Shown here one piece after another: positions 50,790 to 60,121 of a DNA stretch of 64,000 bases. The stretch's first letter is position 1. Each line of letters begins with the position of its first letter. The translations under genes were made by a program, and so were the position numbers. The stretch comes from Candidatus Zhuqueibacterota bacterium (GTDB lineage Bacteria; Zhuqueibacterota; Zhuqueibacteria; Oceanimicrobiales; Oceanimicrobiaceae): assembly GCA_029261995.1 (NCBI GenBank), contig JAJDAF010000064.1:208187-272186 (forward strand), written 5' to 3'. The notes under the pieces are model-generated. The model made no database searches and had not been told where the DNA came from. It was given only the letters and a program-made list of their open reading frames with translations.

Positions 50790-52928
50790 TCAGCTCCGGA
50801 TGTGCAACATCTTCAGCATGAACGCATAGTCGAAGGCAATCTCTTTCAGATAGTCATAGCGTCCTGATGAGCCACGGTGCCCGGCTCCCATGTTGGTTTT
50901 CAGGATAAGCGTGTTCTGTCCCGTCCGGGTTGCCCGCAGTTTTGCAGTCCATTTTGCGGGTTCCCAATACTGCACGCGTGGGTCATTGAGCCCGGCCGTG
51001 ATCAGCATATTGGGGTAGGCCTTCGCTTCGACATTGTCGTAGGGAGAGTAGGATTTCATGTATTCGTAGTAATCTTTCTCATTCGGATTGCCCCACTCCT
51101 CGTATTCGATTACCGTGAGCGGAATGGAGGCGTCCAGCATCGTATTGAGGACATCAACGAAAGGGACTTTCGCCACGGCTGCGGCGAACAGGTCTGGCCG
51201 CATATTCAGCACCGCGCCCATCAACAATCCGCCGGCGCTGCCGCCGCTGGTTACAAGTTTCTGGCTGTTGGTCCATTTTTCGGAGATGATGTACTCCGCG
51301 CATGCGATGAAGTCTGTGAAAGTGTTCCGTTTGTTGAAAAGTTTTCCATCTTCGTACCACGGCCTGCCAAGCGAGCCACCGCCGCGGATATGTGCAATGG
51401 CAAACACAAATCCGCGGTTCAGCATGCTCAGCCGGGTCGATGAGAATCCGGGTTCAATGGTGGCGCCGTACGAGCCATAGCCGTAGAGCCAAAACGGGTT
51501 GTTGCCATTCTTTTTCAGGCCTTTTTTGTACACCAGCGAGATGGGAATCTCCGTTCCATCAGTGGATGTTGCGAAGAGCCTCTCGATTTGGTAGGCTTCC
51601 AGGTCGTAGCCGCCCAGAACTTCTTTGCGCTTCTTTAGTTCTTTGTTGCGGCTGACCATGTTGTAGTCGTAAACGGTCTCGGGCGTAACCAGTGACGAGT
51701 ATTTGAACCGCACGAGTTCAGAATCGAATTCCGGGTTTGAGGTCGATTTGATGGCGTATGCGGCTTCGTCAAAATCAACCAGATGCTCTTCGCCACTCTG
51801 GATGTCAATGATGTTGATGCGCTCGAGCCCCTTTTCCCGCTCATAAACCACCAAATGATTCTTGAACGGATCGATGCCGTCGAGTTTGACGGACTGACGG
51901 TGAGGGATACGTTCCTGCCAGTTCTTCTTCGTCGGATGCTCGACACTCACCTGCATCAACTTAAAGTTGATGGCATCGTCGTTGGTCATAATTAGGAATT
52001 TGGCGTCGTGGTGTTCAACCGCGTATTCCATTTTATGTTGCCGTGGATGGATTACCTTGAACTTTGCGTCAGGGGTGTCGGCGTTGAGATACCAGACTTC
52101 ACTTGTGGTGTTGCTGCCCAGCTCCAGCAGCAGATACCTGCGGTCTTTGGTTTTGGAAACCGAAAGGAAGTAGGCATCATCCTCCTCAAAATGGACCAAC
52201 TCATCGTCGCTGGCCCTGGCCCCCAGTTTGTGTTTGAACAGCTTGAAGGGTCGCCTGGCCTCATCAAGCGTGTTGTAAAACAGGGTGGCATTGTCGTTTG
52301 CCCACTCGACCGCGTAGTAGGTGTTGGGAATCTCATCAGACAGCCACTCGCCCGTTTCCAGATTCTTGACATGAATCGTGTAGGTTTCCGAGCCTGTGGT
52401 GTCGGCTGAGTAGGCGAGCAGCTTGTGATTCGGACTGGTTTTCAGAACGCCGAGCTGGAAGAATTTCTTGCCTGCCGCCAACTGGTTTTGGTCCAGGATG
52501 ATTTCCTCGTCCGCTTCCAGGCTTCCGTGCTTGCGGCAGTAAATCGAATACTGTTTGCCCTCTTCGGTTCGGCTGTAGTAAAAATATTCGCCGCGGCGGA
52601 CAGGAACATCCAAATCCGTTTCCTTGATTCTGCTGACCATCTCGTCGTATAGTTTGGTCTGCAGGGATTTGGTGTCTTGCATCACCGCCTCGGTGTAGGT
52701 GTTCTCGGCATTCAGGTAGTCGATGACTTTCGGATTGTCACGCTCGCGCAGCCAATAATAGTTATCGATTCGTTGGTCCGCATGCACGCTGACATCTTTG
52801 GGTATGATCTCGGCTTTTGGCGGTGGTGGTAGTTCTTTTTTGGTGCACGCCGCAAGAACCATGAACAAAGCGCCTGCCAGCATCAGCTCAAGACCTGGAG
52901 GGCCGAACACTGTTTTCATTGTCGTCAT
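50790..52928 (-). CDS. Oligopeptidase B-like S9 serine peptidase (lipoprotein)
   Basis: 712 residues. N-terminal hydrophobic stretch with lipobox LAAC (Cys28), so it is likely a membrane-anchored lipoprotein. The propeller starts with VSVHADQRIDNYYWLRERDNP, typical of the PtrB branch. Catalytic triad: Ser564 (TSGGSAGG), Asp649 (AGLNDPRV), His684 (GAGHRGSSG). RGGGSLGRPWYEDGK and the acidic patch of oligopeptidase B are also present. It cuts short peptides, in PtrB after Lys or Arg. An exported form is unusual for E. coli but common in lineages that live on protein. SD GGGAG. Confidence 0.9.
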   Translation of the reverse strand: MTTMKTVFGPPGLELMLAGALFMVLAACTKKELPPPPKAEIIPKDVSVHADQRIDNYYWLRERDNPKVIDYLNAENTYTEAVMQDTKSLQTKLYDEMVSRIKETDLDVPVRRGEYFYYSRTEEGKQYSIYCRKHGSLEADEEIILDQNQLAAGKKFFQLGVLKTSPNHKLLAYSADTTGSETYTIHVKNLETGEWLSDEIPNTYYAVEWANDNATLFYNTLDEARRPFKLFKHKLGARASDDELVHFEEDDAYFLSVSKTKDRRYLLLELGSNTTSEVWYLNADTPDAKFKVIHPRQHKMEYAVEHHDAKFLIMTNDDAINFKLMQVSVEHPTKKNWQERIPHRQSVKLDGIDPFKNHLVVYEREKGLERINIIDIQSGEEHLVDFDEAAYAIKSTSNPEFDSELVRFKYSSLVTPETVYDYNMVSRNKELKKRKEVLGGYDLEAYQIERLFATSTDGTEIPISLVYKKGLKKNGNNPFWLYGYGSYGATIEPGFSSTRLSMLNRGFVFAIAHIRGGGSLGRPWYEDGKLFNKRNTFTDFIACAEYIISEKWTNSQKLVTSGGSAGGLLMGAVLNMRPDLFAAAVAKVPFVDVLNTMLDASIPLTVIEYEEWGNPNEKDYYEYMKSYSPYDNVEAKAYPNMLITAGLNDPRVQYWEPAKWTAKLRATRTGQNTLILKTNMGAGHRGSSGRYDYLKEIAFDYAFMLKMLHIRS

Positions 52929-53040
52929 TTGGATGTGTCTCCCATTTCGAGGGTTTGGTTTTTGTCGTTGATGCTGACAGTCCCGGCTTGCTGCTTTTTA
53001 AAACCGGGTGATGTACGGAATTTGTCAAGCTTAGTCAATC

Positions 53041-53940
53041 CTAATGTTCTCCCGGTGTTTTGACCTCCGCCATGCCATTCACAGTTGAAACAATTGCTTC
53101 AGCGAATCGCGACGGCGCTTTCGGGTGCTTGTCCAGATAAAGTGCTGGCTCGATCAATTCCAGCTCCATGAGCAGCAACTGGTTCTCGACTTCGATGCCA
53201 TCTACTCGCGCATAAACGCATTTTTCGTCCATCGATTCGATGACTTTTTGCGCCTGCGCCAGTAGATTATTGGGCGGACGTTTGCTGTTGCAGCCGCCCC
53301 CCAGATGTTCCTGAATCCGGAAATCGCCTTCCTTTGGATGTTTGATCACGGCGTGGCTGAACTCGCATTCGAAGAAAATGAACGACCACTCGCCCCGTGT
53401 CGTGATCTGTTCGATATACTTTTGAACCATGATCTCCGGGTGCTTGTCAAGCATGCTTTCGAGCTGTTGCTGGTCGCCTGCTGGATCGTTTGTGGAGGTC
53501 AGCCAAGTCGATTCCGCATTCGCTGAGATAGTCGGTTTGACTACTGCTCTCTGCCAGTCTTGCTCCTGGAGAATCGTTTGGAGATTTGTTGGGCTTTCTT
53601 TGTTGAGCCAGACTGTTGGTGCGACCGCGATGCCCTCTGCCACCAGCTCTTTCAGATAGCCTTTGTGGTAGTTCTTGCGCAAAATCTCCGGCGAGTTGAA
53701 GACCGCGACGCCTTCGCCGACAATGGTGTCAATCCAGCGGAAGAATTCATCGTGGCGCACGTGGTAGTCCCAACAGGAGCGGATGAAGACCGCATCGAAT
53801 TGCTTCCAGGTGACATCTTTTGCGTCCCAGACAATGGGCTCGACATCGACTCCAAAGTAGAGCAGTTTGTCCAGGACAAGGCGTTCATCGGTGGTAAGCT
53901 CTGAGTAGGCATTGGATGTCGCCAGCGCTAGTTTTCTCAT
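53041..53940 (-). CDS. ATP-grasp ligase (RimK/DcsG-like)
   Basis: 299 residues. AVFIRSCWDYHVRHDEFFRW (about 50-69) is typical of the DcsG-like ATP-grasp branch. RKNYHKGYLKELVAEGIAVAPTV and RAVVKPTISANAEST (phosphate-binding Lys) follow, then MVQKYIEQITTRGEWSFIFF and a metal site near LMELELIEPALYL. Such enzymes join a carboxylate to an amine, hydroxyl or urea nitrogen. The substrate is unknown. It overlaps nudC by 4 bases and ends a compact three-gene unit. Confidence 0.8.
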   Translation of the reverse strand: MRKLALATSNAYSELTTDERLVLDKLLYFGVDVEPIVWDAKDVTWKQFDAVFIRSCWDYHVRHDEFFRWIDTIVGEGVAVFNSPEILRKNYHKGYLKELVAEGIAVAPTVWLNKESPTNLQTILQEQDWQRAVVKPTISANAESTWLTSTNDPAGDQQQLESMLDKHPEIMVQKYIEQITTRGEWSFIFFECEFSHAVIKHPKEGDFRIQEHLGGGCNSKRPPNNLLAQAQKVIESMDEKCVYARVDGIEVENQLLLMELELIEPALYLDKHPKAPSRFAEAIVSTVNGMAEVKTPGEH

Positions 53941-54797
53941 ATTTTATCGCTTCTCCTTTTGTCGAGAAAGTGGTCTATAAGACGCCTCGCGATGCTCATT
54001 TTGCCCGGGATGACCGGCAGTGTGTCCGGGCTGTACCATCCGGCATCTTCGAGTTCGTCGTAGTCGATATCCAGTTTTCCGCTCGCATATTCTGCCGTAA
54101 AACCGATCATCAATGAATTCGGGAAAGGCCACGGCTGGCTGCCAAAGTATCGAACGTTCTTCAGCGAGATTCCGGCCTCTTCCGCCACCTCACGGTGCAC
54201 GGCCTCTTCCAGCGTCTCCCCAGGCTCAACAAAGCCGGCGAGTACGCTATACATGCCCTCAGGAAGCCGGTTCGACCGGGCAAGAAGAAGTTCGTCACCG
54301 CGTTCGATAAGCACGATGACGGCCGGCGAAAGCCGTGGATAACAGGTGAGGCCGCAGCCCGGACAGCGTTTCGCCCGTTCACCAACCACTGTCTCGGTTG
54401 CCTCACCGCACCGGCCGCAGAATTGGTGTGTCCGTTCCCAGCTAACGATTTGCAGGGCCCTGCCAGCTAGGCCGAAATGTGCTTCGCTGAGCTTGCCGAA
54501 GAGCTTGCGCAGGCCATGGAAGGCCATGCCGTTCGGCGTCTCACAATCGTTCGCCAGGTCGCAGGAGAAACATGGTTGGCCATCCAGGAAACCGAGAAAT
54601 TGCTGCCTGACGACCGGCAGACCGAGTTCCGCGATGTCTTCGCTGATGGGAGGCTGCCAACGGGCTTCGTTTGGTTGCACCAACATTTCGTTGCCACGGA
54701 ATGCAAACCACAGGTTTGGCCCCGGCAGATCTCCTGGCGGCTCTATTGCCATTTCAAATTGGCCCTGTGGTAACGCCTGCGCCTGTGTAGAGTTCAA
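53937..54797 (-). CDS. nudC: NAD(+)/NADH diphosphatase NudC
   Basis: 286 residues. N-terminal domain (1-120), zinc ribbon with Cys127, Cys130, Cys145 and Cys148 (CGRCG and CPGCG), Nudix box GFVEPGETLEEAVHREVAEE starting near 188, and the NudC signature SQPWPFPNSLM (220-230). It splits NAD(H) into NMN(H) and AMP, and in E. coli also removes NAD caps from RNA. It is translationally coupled by ATGA overlaps to both DUF4269 (upstream) and the ATP-grasp gene (downstream). Confidence 0.93.
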   Translation of the reverse strand: MNSTQAQALPQGQFEMAIEPPGDLPGPNLWFAFRGNEMLVQPNEARWQPPISEDIAELGLPVVRQQFLGFLDGQPCFSCDLANDCETPNGMAFHGLRKLFGKLSEAHFGLAGRALQIVSWERTHQFCGRCGEATETVVGERAKRCPGCGLTCYPRLSPAVIVLIERGDELLLARSNRLPEGMYSVLAGFVEPGETLEEAVHREVAEEAGISLKNVRYFGSQPWPFPNSLMIGFTAEYASGKLDIDYDELEDAGWYSPDTLPVIPGKMSIARRLIDHFLDKRRSDKI

Positions 54798-55363
54798 ATT
54801 TTGCCCTTTGGGTTGAGATGTTGCGCCAGCTTCGAATCCGGCTCATGTTCGAGCTTCAGTAGCTCTGAGTATGGGTCTCCGCGAAGGCCCAACTGCTGTG
54901 CGAACGCCGCCTCCATTTTCGCGCCGGCCAGTCTCTGCTGCTTGATCTCCGCCCTGAGCCTTGGTCCGCACAATTGCAGCAGGCGGTGGCAAATCATCAA
55001 ATGACGGAAAGCGTTTTGTTGCTCGACGGGCAAATCGTCGCCATAAATTTCGATGGCAAAATCCCTGAAGCGGAATGTCGCCGTACTCGCTGGCCTGGGT
55101 AGGGCCGAACGCGTAGCCTTGAAGCCCGGCAGTCCGCCAAACGCTTCTCGTACCGTGGCGTCAAAGCTTTCGAGACAGGGTGCTTCGCAGATAATGTCGA
55201 TGTCGCTTTCCGCCGTGTCCAAACCGATTGCGTGAGTGCTTGCCAGCACGGGATCGTAGCCGCCAAGCCTTGAAAACACGTTCAGGCTTTGCAGGGCCGA
55301 AAACGCCTGCCGCTGACTGTTTGAGCCATGCCGCCAGGTTGAAAGATCACGCAGATTTAGCAT
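54794..55363 (-). CDS. DUF4269 protein (nucleotidyltransferase-like)
   Basis: 189 residues. Motifs of the family: LGGYDPVLASTHAIGLDTAESDIDIIC (about 33-59), where GLDTAESDIDI has the DxD of nucleotidyltransferase folds; IEIYGDDLPVEQQNAFRHL; and KMEAAFAQQLGLRGDPYSELLKL. It may transfer a nucleotide or be an inactive relative. No SD is visible. It is first in the DUF4269-nudC-ATP-grasp unit, overlapping nudC by 4 bases. Confidence 0.85.
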   Translation of the reverse strand: MLNLRDLSTWRHGSNSQRQAFSALQSLNVFSRLGGYDPVLASTHAIGLDTAESDIDIICEAPCLESFDATVREAFGGLPGFKATRSALPRPASTATFRFRDFAIEIYGDDLPVEQQNAFRHLMICHRLLQLCGPRLRAEIKQQRLAGAKMEAAFAQQLGLRGDPYSELLKLEHEPDSKLAQHLNPKGKI

Positions 55364-55502
55364 TTTTTTGTGGACTTCGAGCTTTGGCTATATGAAAAAT
55401 TCCAGCCGGAACCTACTACCGGGAATCACAGGTTGGGCGAAGTCTTGAATCACTTCACAAATAAAAGAAAATTGGGAAATTTATCAAGAGAAAGTTGATG
55501 CT

Positions 55503-56198
55503 TTACGGTGTTGGCGCCGTCTCCAACAAAGCCATGAACCCGTCGAGATCGCGGTAATCGGGAATCGTGACCTTTGCCCCGGCCTCGGACAAGCTTTTGT
55601 GATGGCCTTCGTGCTGCATGCCAATGAAGCCGAACCCCAACTCGCGGGACGAAATCAAATCCCAAATGCCATCGCCGATGTAGACGATTCTCTCAAACCG
55701 GCTGACCTGGTAGCGGGACAGCGCCATGCTCTGGGCCTGTTCCATGATTTTTACTCTGACGTATTCATCGTCACTGGTTGCAATGGGGATGTCGCGCCAA
55801 TTGATGTTGGCCATGCTCAACTTAAACTCAGCCGAAGCGCGCCAGCAGCCGGTGGCCATCGCAATCGCCCAGCCGTTCGCTTTCCTCAGATGGTCGAGCA
55901 TCTTGGACGCGCCGGCCACCGCTGCAAACAGCGTGGGGTTCCGGTCAAATGCATCCCGAAGTAGCCGCTCGAAGGCTGCAATGGTCAATTGGTGCTCTTG
56001 CGCTGTTGGCTCACGGCCATATTCCTCGTCGAAGATTTCGGCCATAATCCCTGAGTCCGTGTAGTGCTTGAACCGGTCCCAGTCTCCGTTGGCGATTTCG
56101 AGGTTGAATTGGTCTTTGAACACCTGCACGTAACAATCGGCGTCGGCTTTGCTGGTCGCGGTGAGTGTTCCGTCGATATCGAAGATGGCGAGTTTCAT
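55503..56198 (-). CDS. HAD-family phosphatase
   Basis: 231 residues. Motif I FDIDGTLT (Asp6, Asp8), a helical cap (about 16-95), motif II in MATGCWR (Thr), and motif IV VYIGDGIWDLISS (Asp pair). Close to the phosphoglycolate phosphatase/beta-phosphoglucomutase branch, but the substrate cannot be read. SD AGAGAGA. Same strand as the DUF4269 unit but 139 bases upstream of it. Confidence 0.83.
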   Translation of the reverse strand: MKLAIFDIDGTLTATSKADADCYVQVFKDQFNLEIANGDWDRFKHYTDSGIMAEIFDEEYGREPTAQEHQLTIAAFERLLRDAFDRNPTLFAAVAGASKMLDHLRKANGWAIAMATGCWRASAEFKLSMANINWRDIPIATSDDEYVRVKIMEQAQSMALSRYQVSRFERIVYIGDGIWDLISSRELGFGFIGMQHEGHHKSLSEAGAKVTIPDYRDLDGFMALLETAPTP

Positions 56199-56297
56199 CT
56201 AGTCTCTCTATTCAGTTGGCAGAAATCAGGAGCCAGTTTGCAGTTGAACGGGTGGGTCGGGAAGAGCCCCGGATTGACGTCTACAAACAGATGATAC

Positions 56298-56948
56298 CTA
56301 CTGCCTGGTGACACGGTGTCGGTCCACCCAGTAAGCCCAGAGAACCAGCAGCCACTGTGCCTGTCCCACCCAGGCGATAGCGTCCACGTTTGGCGGCGGC
56401 TCACCGGCAAGGTTGCCGAGCCAGATCAGCATGAGAAAGGCAATTAGACCCCAGAGCGCAAAAGTACCGGTGCGGTCTGCTGCTTCGGTCGCCTTCAGAT
56501 ACCAGAAGGTCCCGATCGCAAAGGTGCCCACCTCGAGGGCGATCGTACCGGGCGCCGAATTCCAAACTCCCAGGCCAAAGAGAGGCCCACCCGGCCAGAT
56601 GGGCAAGTCGGGCCGGTGGACGAGCAGGTCAAGCAGCCAATGGCTGACCACGCCCAGTCCGAGAACCAGCGCCTCGCGTTTGCCACGGCGAGTGGCAAAG
56701 TAACCTAACCCAAACAGTGCGCCCCAAGCCAGCATGGCGACCAGGCTATGTGTCAGAGGATAATCGTAGAAATCCAGTGGCGTCATCCGGGTGCTTACCG
56801 GGTCGATCCGGACATGTTCAAGCCCGAGCAGAAGAAAAGTCGGCCAGAGCAGATCAACGAGTTGAACAGACAAGAACAGGGTTCCGAGCGAGACTCTCGG
56901 GACGAGTTTTTTGCCGGCAAGCCCCACTGCGAAGTGGCCTAGAAACAT
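56298..56948 (-). CDS. Membrane protein of the metal-dependent hydrolase (DUF457/YdjM-like) type
   Basis: 216 residues with about six membrane spans. FLGHFAVGLAGKK at the start, LTHSLVAM and SHWLLDLLVHRPDLP (about 101-115) carry the His/Asp residues that give this group its name. Enzyme activity is not shown. SD AGAGAAGG lies just before the ATG. It is a single gene with no obvious partners. Confidence 0.72.
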   Translation of the reverse strand: MFLGHFAVGLAGKKLVPRVSLGTLFLSVQLVDLLWPTFLLLGLEHVRIDPVSTRMTPLDFYDYPLTHSLVAMLAWGALFGLGYFATRRGKREALVLGLGVVSHWLLDLLVHRPDLPIWPGGPLFGLGVWNSAPGTIALEVGTFAIGTFWYLKATEAADRTGTFALWGLIAFLMLIWLGNLAGEPPPNVDAIAWVGQAQWLLVLWAYWVDRHRVTRQ

Positions 56949-57296
56949 GCCTTCTCTCTATTTCTGTTGAGGCTCATTTAATCACGGTTTCGTAGGGTTC
57001 CTGAAGAAATGCATCCGACATGGTTTTCAGGGCGGAGTGACAAATCGTGGCCTCCGGTTTGCGCTTGCAGGCGGTCCTGGCGATTGGTTGAGGCAATAAT
57101 GCCAGACAGGCGCCGATGATTGTGTTGCGTTTGGGTTGCTTGGCGCAAGCGCAAAATTGATCCATTCTCTGGGTCTTGCCTACCATTTCGAGATTCTTGG
57201 TTCTGAGCCAAAGCCCGAATATAATCGCTTCATGTTCAAACGTCAAATTAAATCTGGGATGGATTCCGGTACCGGATTGACCTAACTTCAAAGCCT
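56949..57296. other. 348-base gap; possible but poorly supported 105-codon - frame
   Basis: A - strand frame at 56974-57291 would start at TTG and encode 105 residues with several Cys and no known family. It has no SD and resembles nothing I know, so I do not call it a gene. No promoter, terminator or RNA gene was seen. Confidence 0.4.
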
Positions 57297-58877
57297 TTAC
57301 TCAAACTGGTAGATAAGGAATGTCTCGGTCGGCTCTGAACAAAACTCCCAGGGCAATCGCCGAATCGAGGAAGCATAGTAGCCAGCGGGGTGGCCGACTC
57401 TAAAAAATGTCGAAGGCGTTGATGGGGCCTCGACTTGGTCAACCAGCCGCAATCGAAGCTTGTGAGACTCCGTGAGAGGTTGCTTATCGATATTTTCCGG
57501 CGCAACGAGTATATCGCCCGCCCGGGGTTTTGAGTAAACCAGGTCGTATTGCCGCAAACCGGCTTGTTGCGCATACCACATCCAGCCCCAGTGTCCCGTG
57601 AACCAGGTTACGCCTTCGGTTCCGAACTCTGCAATGAGCTTCGCTGCGCTCCTGCGGTAGGTCTCAGCATAGACATAGTCTGAGGCACCTGCTGCGCCCG
57701 CCAGAATGAAATGCATGCCGACAAGCAGGTGTAGAAGCGTTTTGTTCAGGACCTCCAACGCTGGCGCCACAAGGAGAAGCACCGCCGGTGTCACAAGAAG
57801 GATGTGCCTGACTGCAACTGCCGGCGAAAACAGGACGATGAAAACTGATGTGGCTGCAATCCAGGAGAAGAGCAGGATGGAGTGTCGGTTCACGGGCGAC
57901 GGCGATGCGCGTAGCATGCCAAATGCCCGGGTCGCCAGATGTGTCAGAAAACTGAGACCCGCGGTCGCGAAAATCGCTCTCAGAATGCTTCGGTTCAGTG
58001 GCTCATCAAAAAGGAAGCTACCGGCAAGCGTAGCGAGGCCGGCACCCAATCCAAGACCAATAGCTGCGAACCGTCGTCGGCGCCTGCTCAGAGGTTGAAG
58101 AGAAGTTACGAACAGCCATGGGAGCATGCTCCCCAGGCAGATCACCCATGCTGCCGTCCTGATGAGCATCCTGCCCACCGAGTAGCCTGATGCATGGCGT
58201 TCAACTAAGTGGATGCCGCCATAGCTCCAGTAGTTGAAGGCTGACCAGGCTGCCAGCGCCAGAATTGGCAGCAGCACAACCCACATCTCTCGCCAGCGTC
58301 GCTTCATCGCAATATCCAGAATAAGGATGGGGAGCAGGACCAGGCTTGTATATTTCATCAGGAGCGCGCCAGCCAAGGCCAGTGCAGCAAACACATGACT
58401 GCGCGGAGATGTCTCAGGGTCAGAAAGCAGTTGGTTGAAGAAGATCAGCCAGATGCTGAGTAGGGGCACATCTACCATGATGTTTTGCGATGGGATGAAA
58501 GCCGGACTGATGCAGAACAGGGCGGTCAATAGAAACGGGCGAGAGGTGATTTTGCTCGCTATTTGCCAGAAAACAACAATGGCAAGGGCACTAAACAAGG
58601 CGAGTAATGAGTGCAGAATAACCTCTGACTCACCAAACCAACTCATGAAGCCTGCCAGAAGATAGAAAAAAAGATGAGGCTGGTTCATTGTGTGGATCGG
58701 CGTGGCGGTCTCCAGCCAGTTAAACTCCGCGTCCATCGCGTGCAGGGGGGATGCTTTGATGGCTTCGGCTATACTCAGGTGTGCCGTGTCATCAATGTGA
58801 AAGGCTTTGGTCAAATTGCAGGCGGTAACTATAGACCATAGCAGCACGAGTACCAGGATCTCCCGGGAGCGTGACAT
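57297..58877 (-). CDS. GT39/ArnT-like membrane glycosyltransferase
   Basis: 526 residues with about ten to twelve membrane spans. An N-terminal loop with KAFHIDDTAHLSIAEAI carries the acidic pair (Asp28/Asp29) expected at the active site of GT-C enzymes such as PMT and ArnT. TMNQPHLFFYLLAGF and a soluble C-terminal part of about 130 residues follow. It would move a sugar from a polyprenyl-phosphate donor to a lipid or protein in the inner membrane. Substrate unknown. No sugar genes are nearby. Confidence 0.78.
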   Translation of the reverse strand: MSRSREILVLVLLWSIVTACNLTKAFHIDDTAHLSIAEAIKASPLHAMDAEFNWLETATPIHTMNQPHLFFYLLAGFMSWFGESEVILHSLLALFSALAIVVFWQIASKITSRPFLLTALFCISPAFIPSQNIMVDVPLLSIWLIFFNQLLSDPETSPRSHVFAALALAGALLMKYTSLVLLPILILDIAMKRRWREMWVVLLPILALAAWSAFNYWSYGGIHLVERHASGYSVGRMLIRTAAWVICLGSMLPWLFVTSLQPLSRRRRRFAAIGLGLGAGLATLAGSFLFDEPLNRSILRAIFATAGLSFLTHLATRAFGMLRASPSPVNRHSILLFSWIAATSVFIVLFSPAVAVRHILLVTPAVLLLVAPALEVLNKTLLHLLVGMHFILAGAAGASDYVYAETYRRSAAKLIAEFGTEGVTWFTGHWGWMWYAQQAGLRQYDLVYSKPRAGDILVAPENIDKQPLTESHKLRLRLVDQVEAPSTPSTFFRVGHPAGYYASSIRRLPWEFCSEPTETFLIYQFE

Positions 58878-58892
58878 TGCAGAACAACCTGC

Positions 58893-59552
58893 CTAAATCC
58901 GCGTGGCGCCGCCGGCATCGGTCATGCGCATGACTCCGGCGTGCAGGACAAACATCGCTACTATCTGAACGGTATGGTAAATGTCGTTGTGGTTGAAATT
59001 TGAATGAAGGTCGAAGCCGCTCATCTGAATGCCGGCAGCTATGAAGGATATGAGAATGCCGGAAATCAGCCACTTGCTGCTCGGCGTCTGTCGTGAGATC
59101 GCTGTGTAGATTTGCAGGCCGACCACCACCAGCATCGATGGCAGATAGTCGATGACCACGTAGATGAAATCGTCGTGGAAGCTCATCCAGACAGCGTAGA
59201 TGATGAATTTTCCAAACGCAAATGCCATGAACCAGTTGAGCGCGGGCCTTCGGAACGCGGAAATGAGTGCGCCACACAGAAGGAAAAGGCTGGTCAAGCC
59301 AATCGAGAAAACGGTTGCCTTCCAAAAAAACGCTTGGGAAAACTCGCTCAAATGGAGCGCAAAACCGTGGGATGTTCCACCCAGAACCGCTCCGGCGGCC
59401 AACATAAAAAAAGCCAGGCTCCAAACCTGGACGGATTTGTGGTCGGCCTCGCGCCCGAATTTCCACTGTTTTACTGCGAGGTATCCCGCTACCGCCGCGA
59501 GGGCGTAGTCGGTCAGCATTGTGGTTGGTTCAGTGATTTGCATGGGATTCAT
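58893..59552 (-). CDS. Seven-span membrane protein (probably DUF6962)
   Basis: 219 residues with seven predicted spans. ITEPTTMLTDYALAAVAGYLA at the N-terminus, GGTSHGFALH (about 58-67) and FHDDFIYVVIDYLPSM resemble the DUF6962 family as I recall it. Conserved His residues in spans could bind metal or heme, but this is speculation. The start may be ATG 59552 or 59543. It is 17 bases upstream of the HD-hydrolase stop, so the two probably share a transcript. Confidence 0.7.
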   Translation of the reverse strand: MNPMQITEPTTMLTDYALAAVAGYLAVKQWKFGREADHKSVQVWSLAFFMLAAGAVLGGTSHGFALHLSEFSQAFFWKATVFSIGLTSLFLLCGALISAFRRPALNWFMAFAFGKFIIYAVWMSFHDDFIYVVIDYLPSMLVVVGLQIYTAISRQTPSSKWLISGILISFIAAGIQMSGFDLHSNFNHNDIYHTVQIVAMFVLHAGVMRMTDAGGATRI

Positions 59553-59569
59553 TCCAACCGGAAGTTAGG

Positions 59570-60121
59570 TTATTCTCCGAACAAGTTCTCTACTTCGTTC
59601 TCGAATGCGGTTAGAAGCCGGCTGCCTGCTTTGTCGCCGTCCATTGCGACTCTCAGTCCCGCCAGCATTTTCTGAAAATACCACTTTTGCTTGTCCTTGG
59701 GCCGGCTGAAACGGGACCAGACCTGCTGTTCGCCATGCTGTTGAATGTCCTTGCGAATTGAGCGAATATTGTGAAGCTTATCGGCGCAGATCAGTTGCAG
59801 CACTTCATGGCTAGCTTCTGCTAGTGAATCGAGGGTGTGCTGTTTGCGCACTTCCCACCTGTGCACTTTTTCCGGCTCCGTGGCTCCCGCCACCAGCCCG
59901 GCCACGTTGTCTCCGAAAACACTACGAATGTCTTCCAGGGTTACTGGCGAATCCTCCACCGTATCGTGCAGCAGCCCGGCTACAGCGACTTCGTCTGAGC
60001 ATTCTGCCTCAATCAGGAGTTGAGCCACTGCCAGCGGATGTACGATGTACGGAATTTTCGTCTGTTTGCGGTACTGTCCGGTGTGAGCACGAGCGGCGAA
60101 TTCAATGGCTGCAAATAGCAT
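59570..60121 (-). CDS. HD-domain hydrolase, MESH1/SpoT-hydrolase-like
   Basis: 184 residues from ATG 60121. A 50-codon extension to 60271 lacks conservation. The HD motifs of the ppGpp hydrolase group are intact: RAHTGQYRKQTKIPYIVHPLAVA (about 12-34), AGLLHDTVEDS (HDxxED) and ADKLHNIRSI. No synthetase, TGS or ACT domain follows, so it is a small alarmone hydrolase by family. MESH1 relatives can also act on NADPH. It lies upstream of the seven-span protein on the same strand. Confidence 0.83.
   Translation of the reverse strand: MLFAAIEFAARAHTGQYRKQTKIPYIVHPLAVAQLLIEAECSDEVAVAGLLHDTVEDSPVTLEDIRSVFGDNVAGLVAGATEPEKVHRWEVRKQHTLDSLAEASHEVLQLICADKLHNIRSIRKDIQQHGEQQVWSRFSRPKDKQKWYFQKMLAGLRVAMDGDKAGSRLLTAFENEVENLFGE

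Noticed and set aside
58792..59466. 224-codon frame that looked like a second version of the seven-span membrane protein
   Set aside because: It is the same region in a shifted frame; the frame with regular hydrophobic spans (58893-59552) is the coding one.
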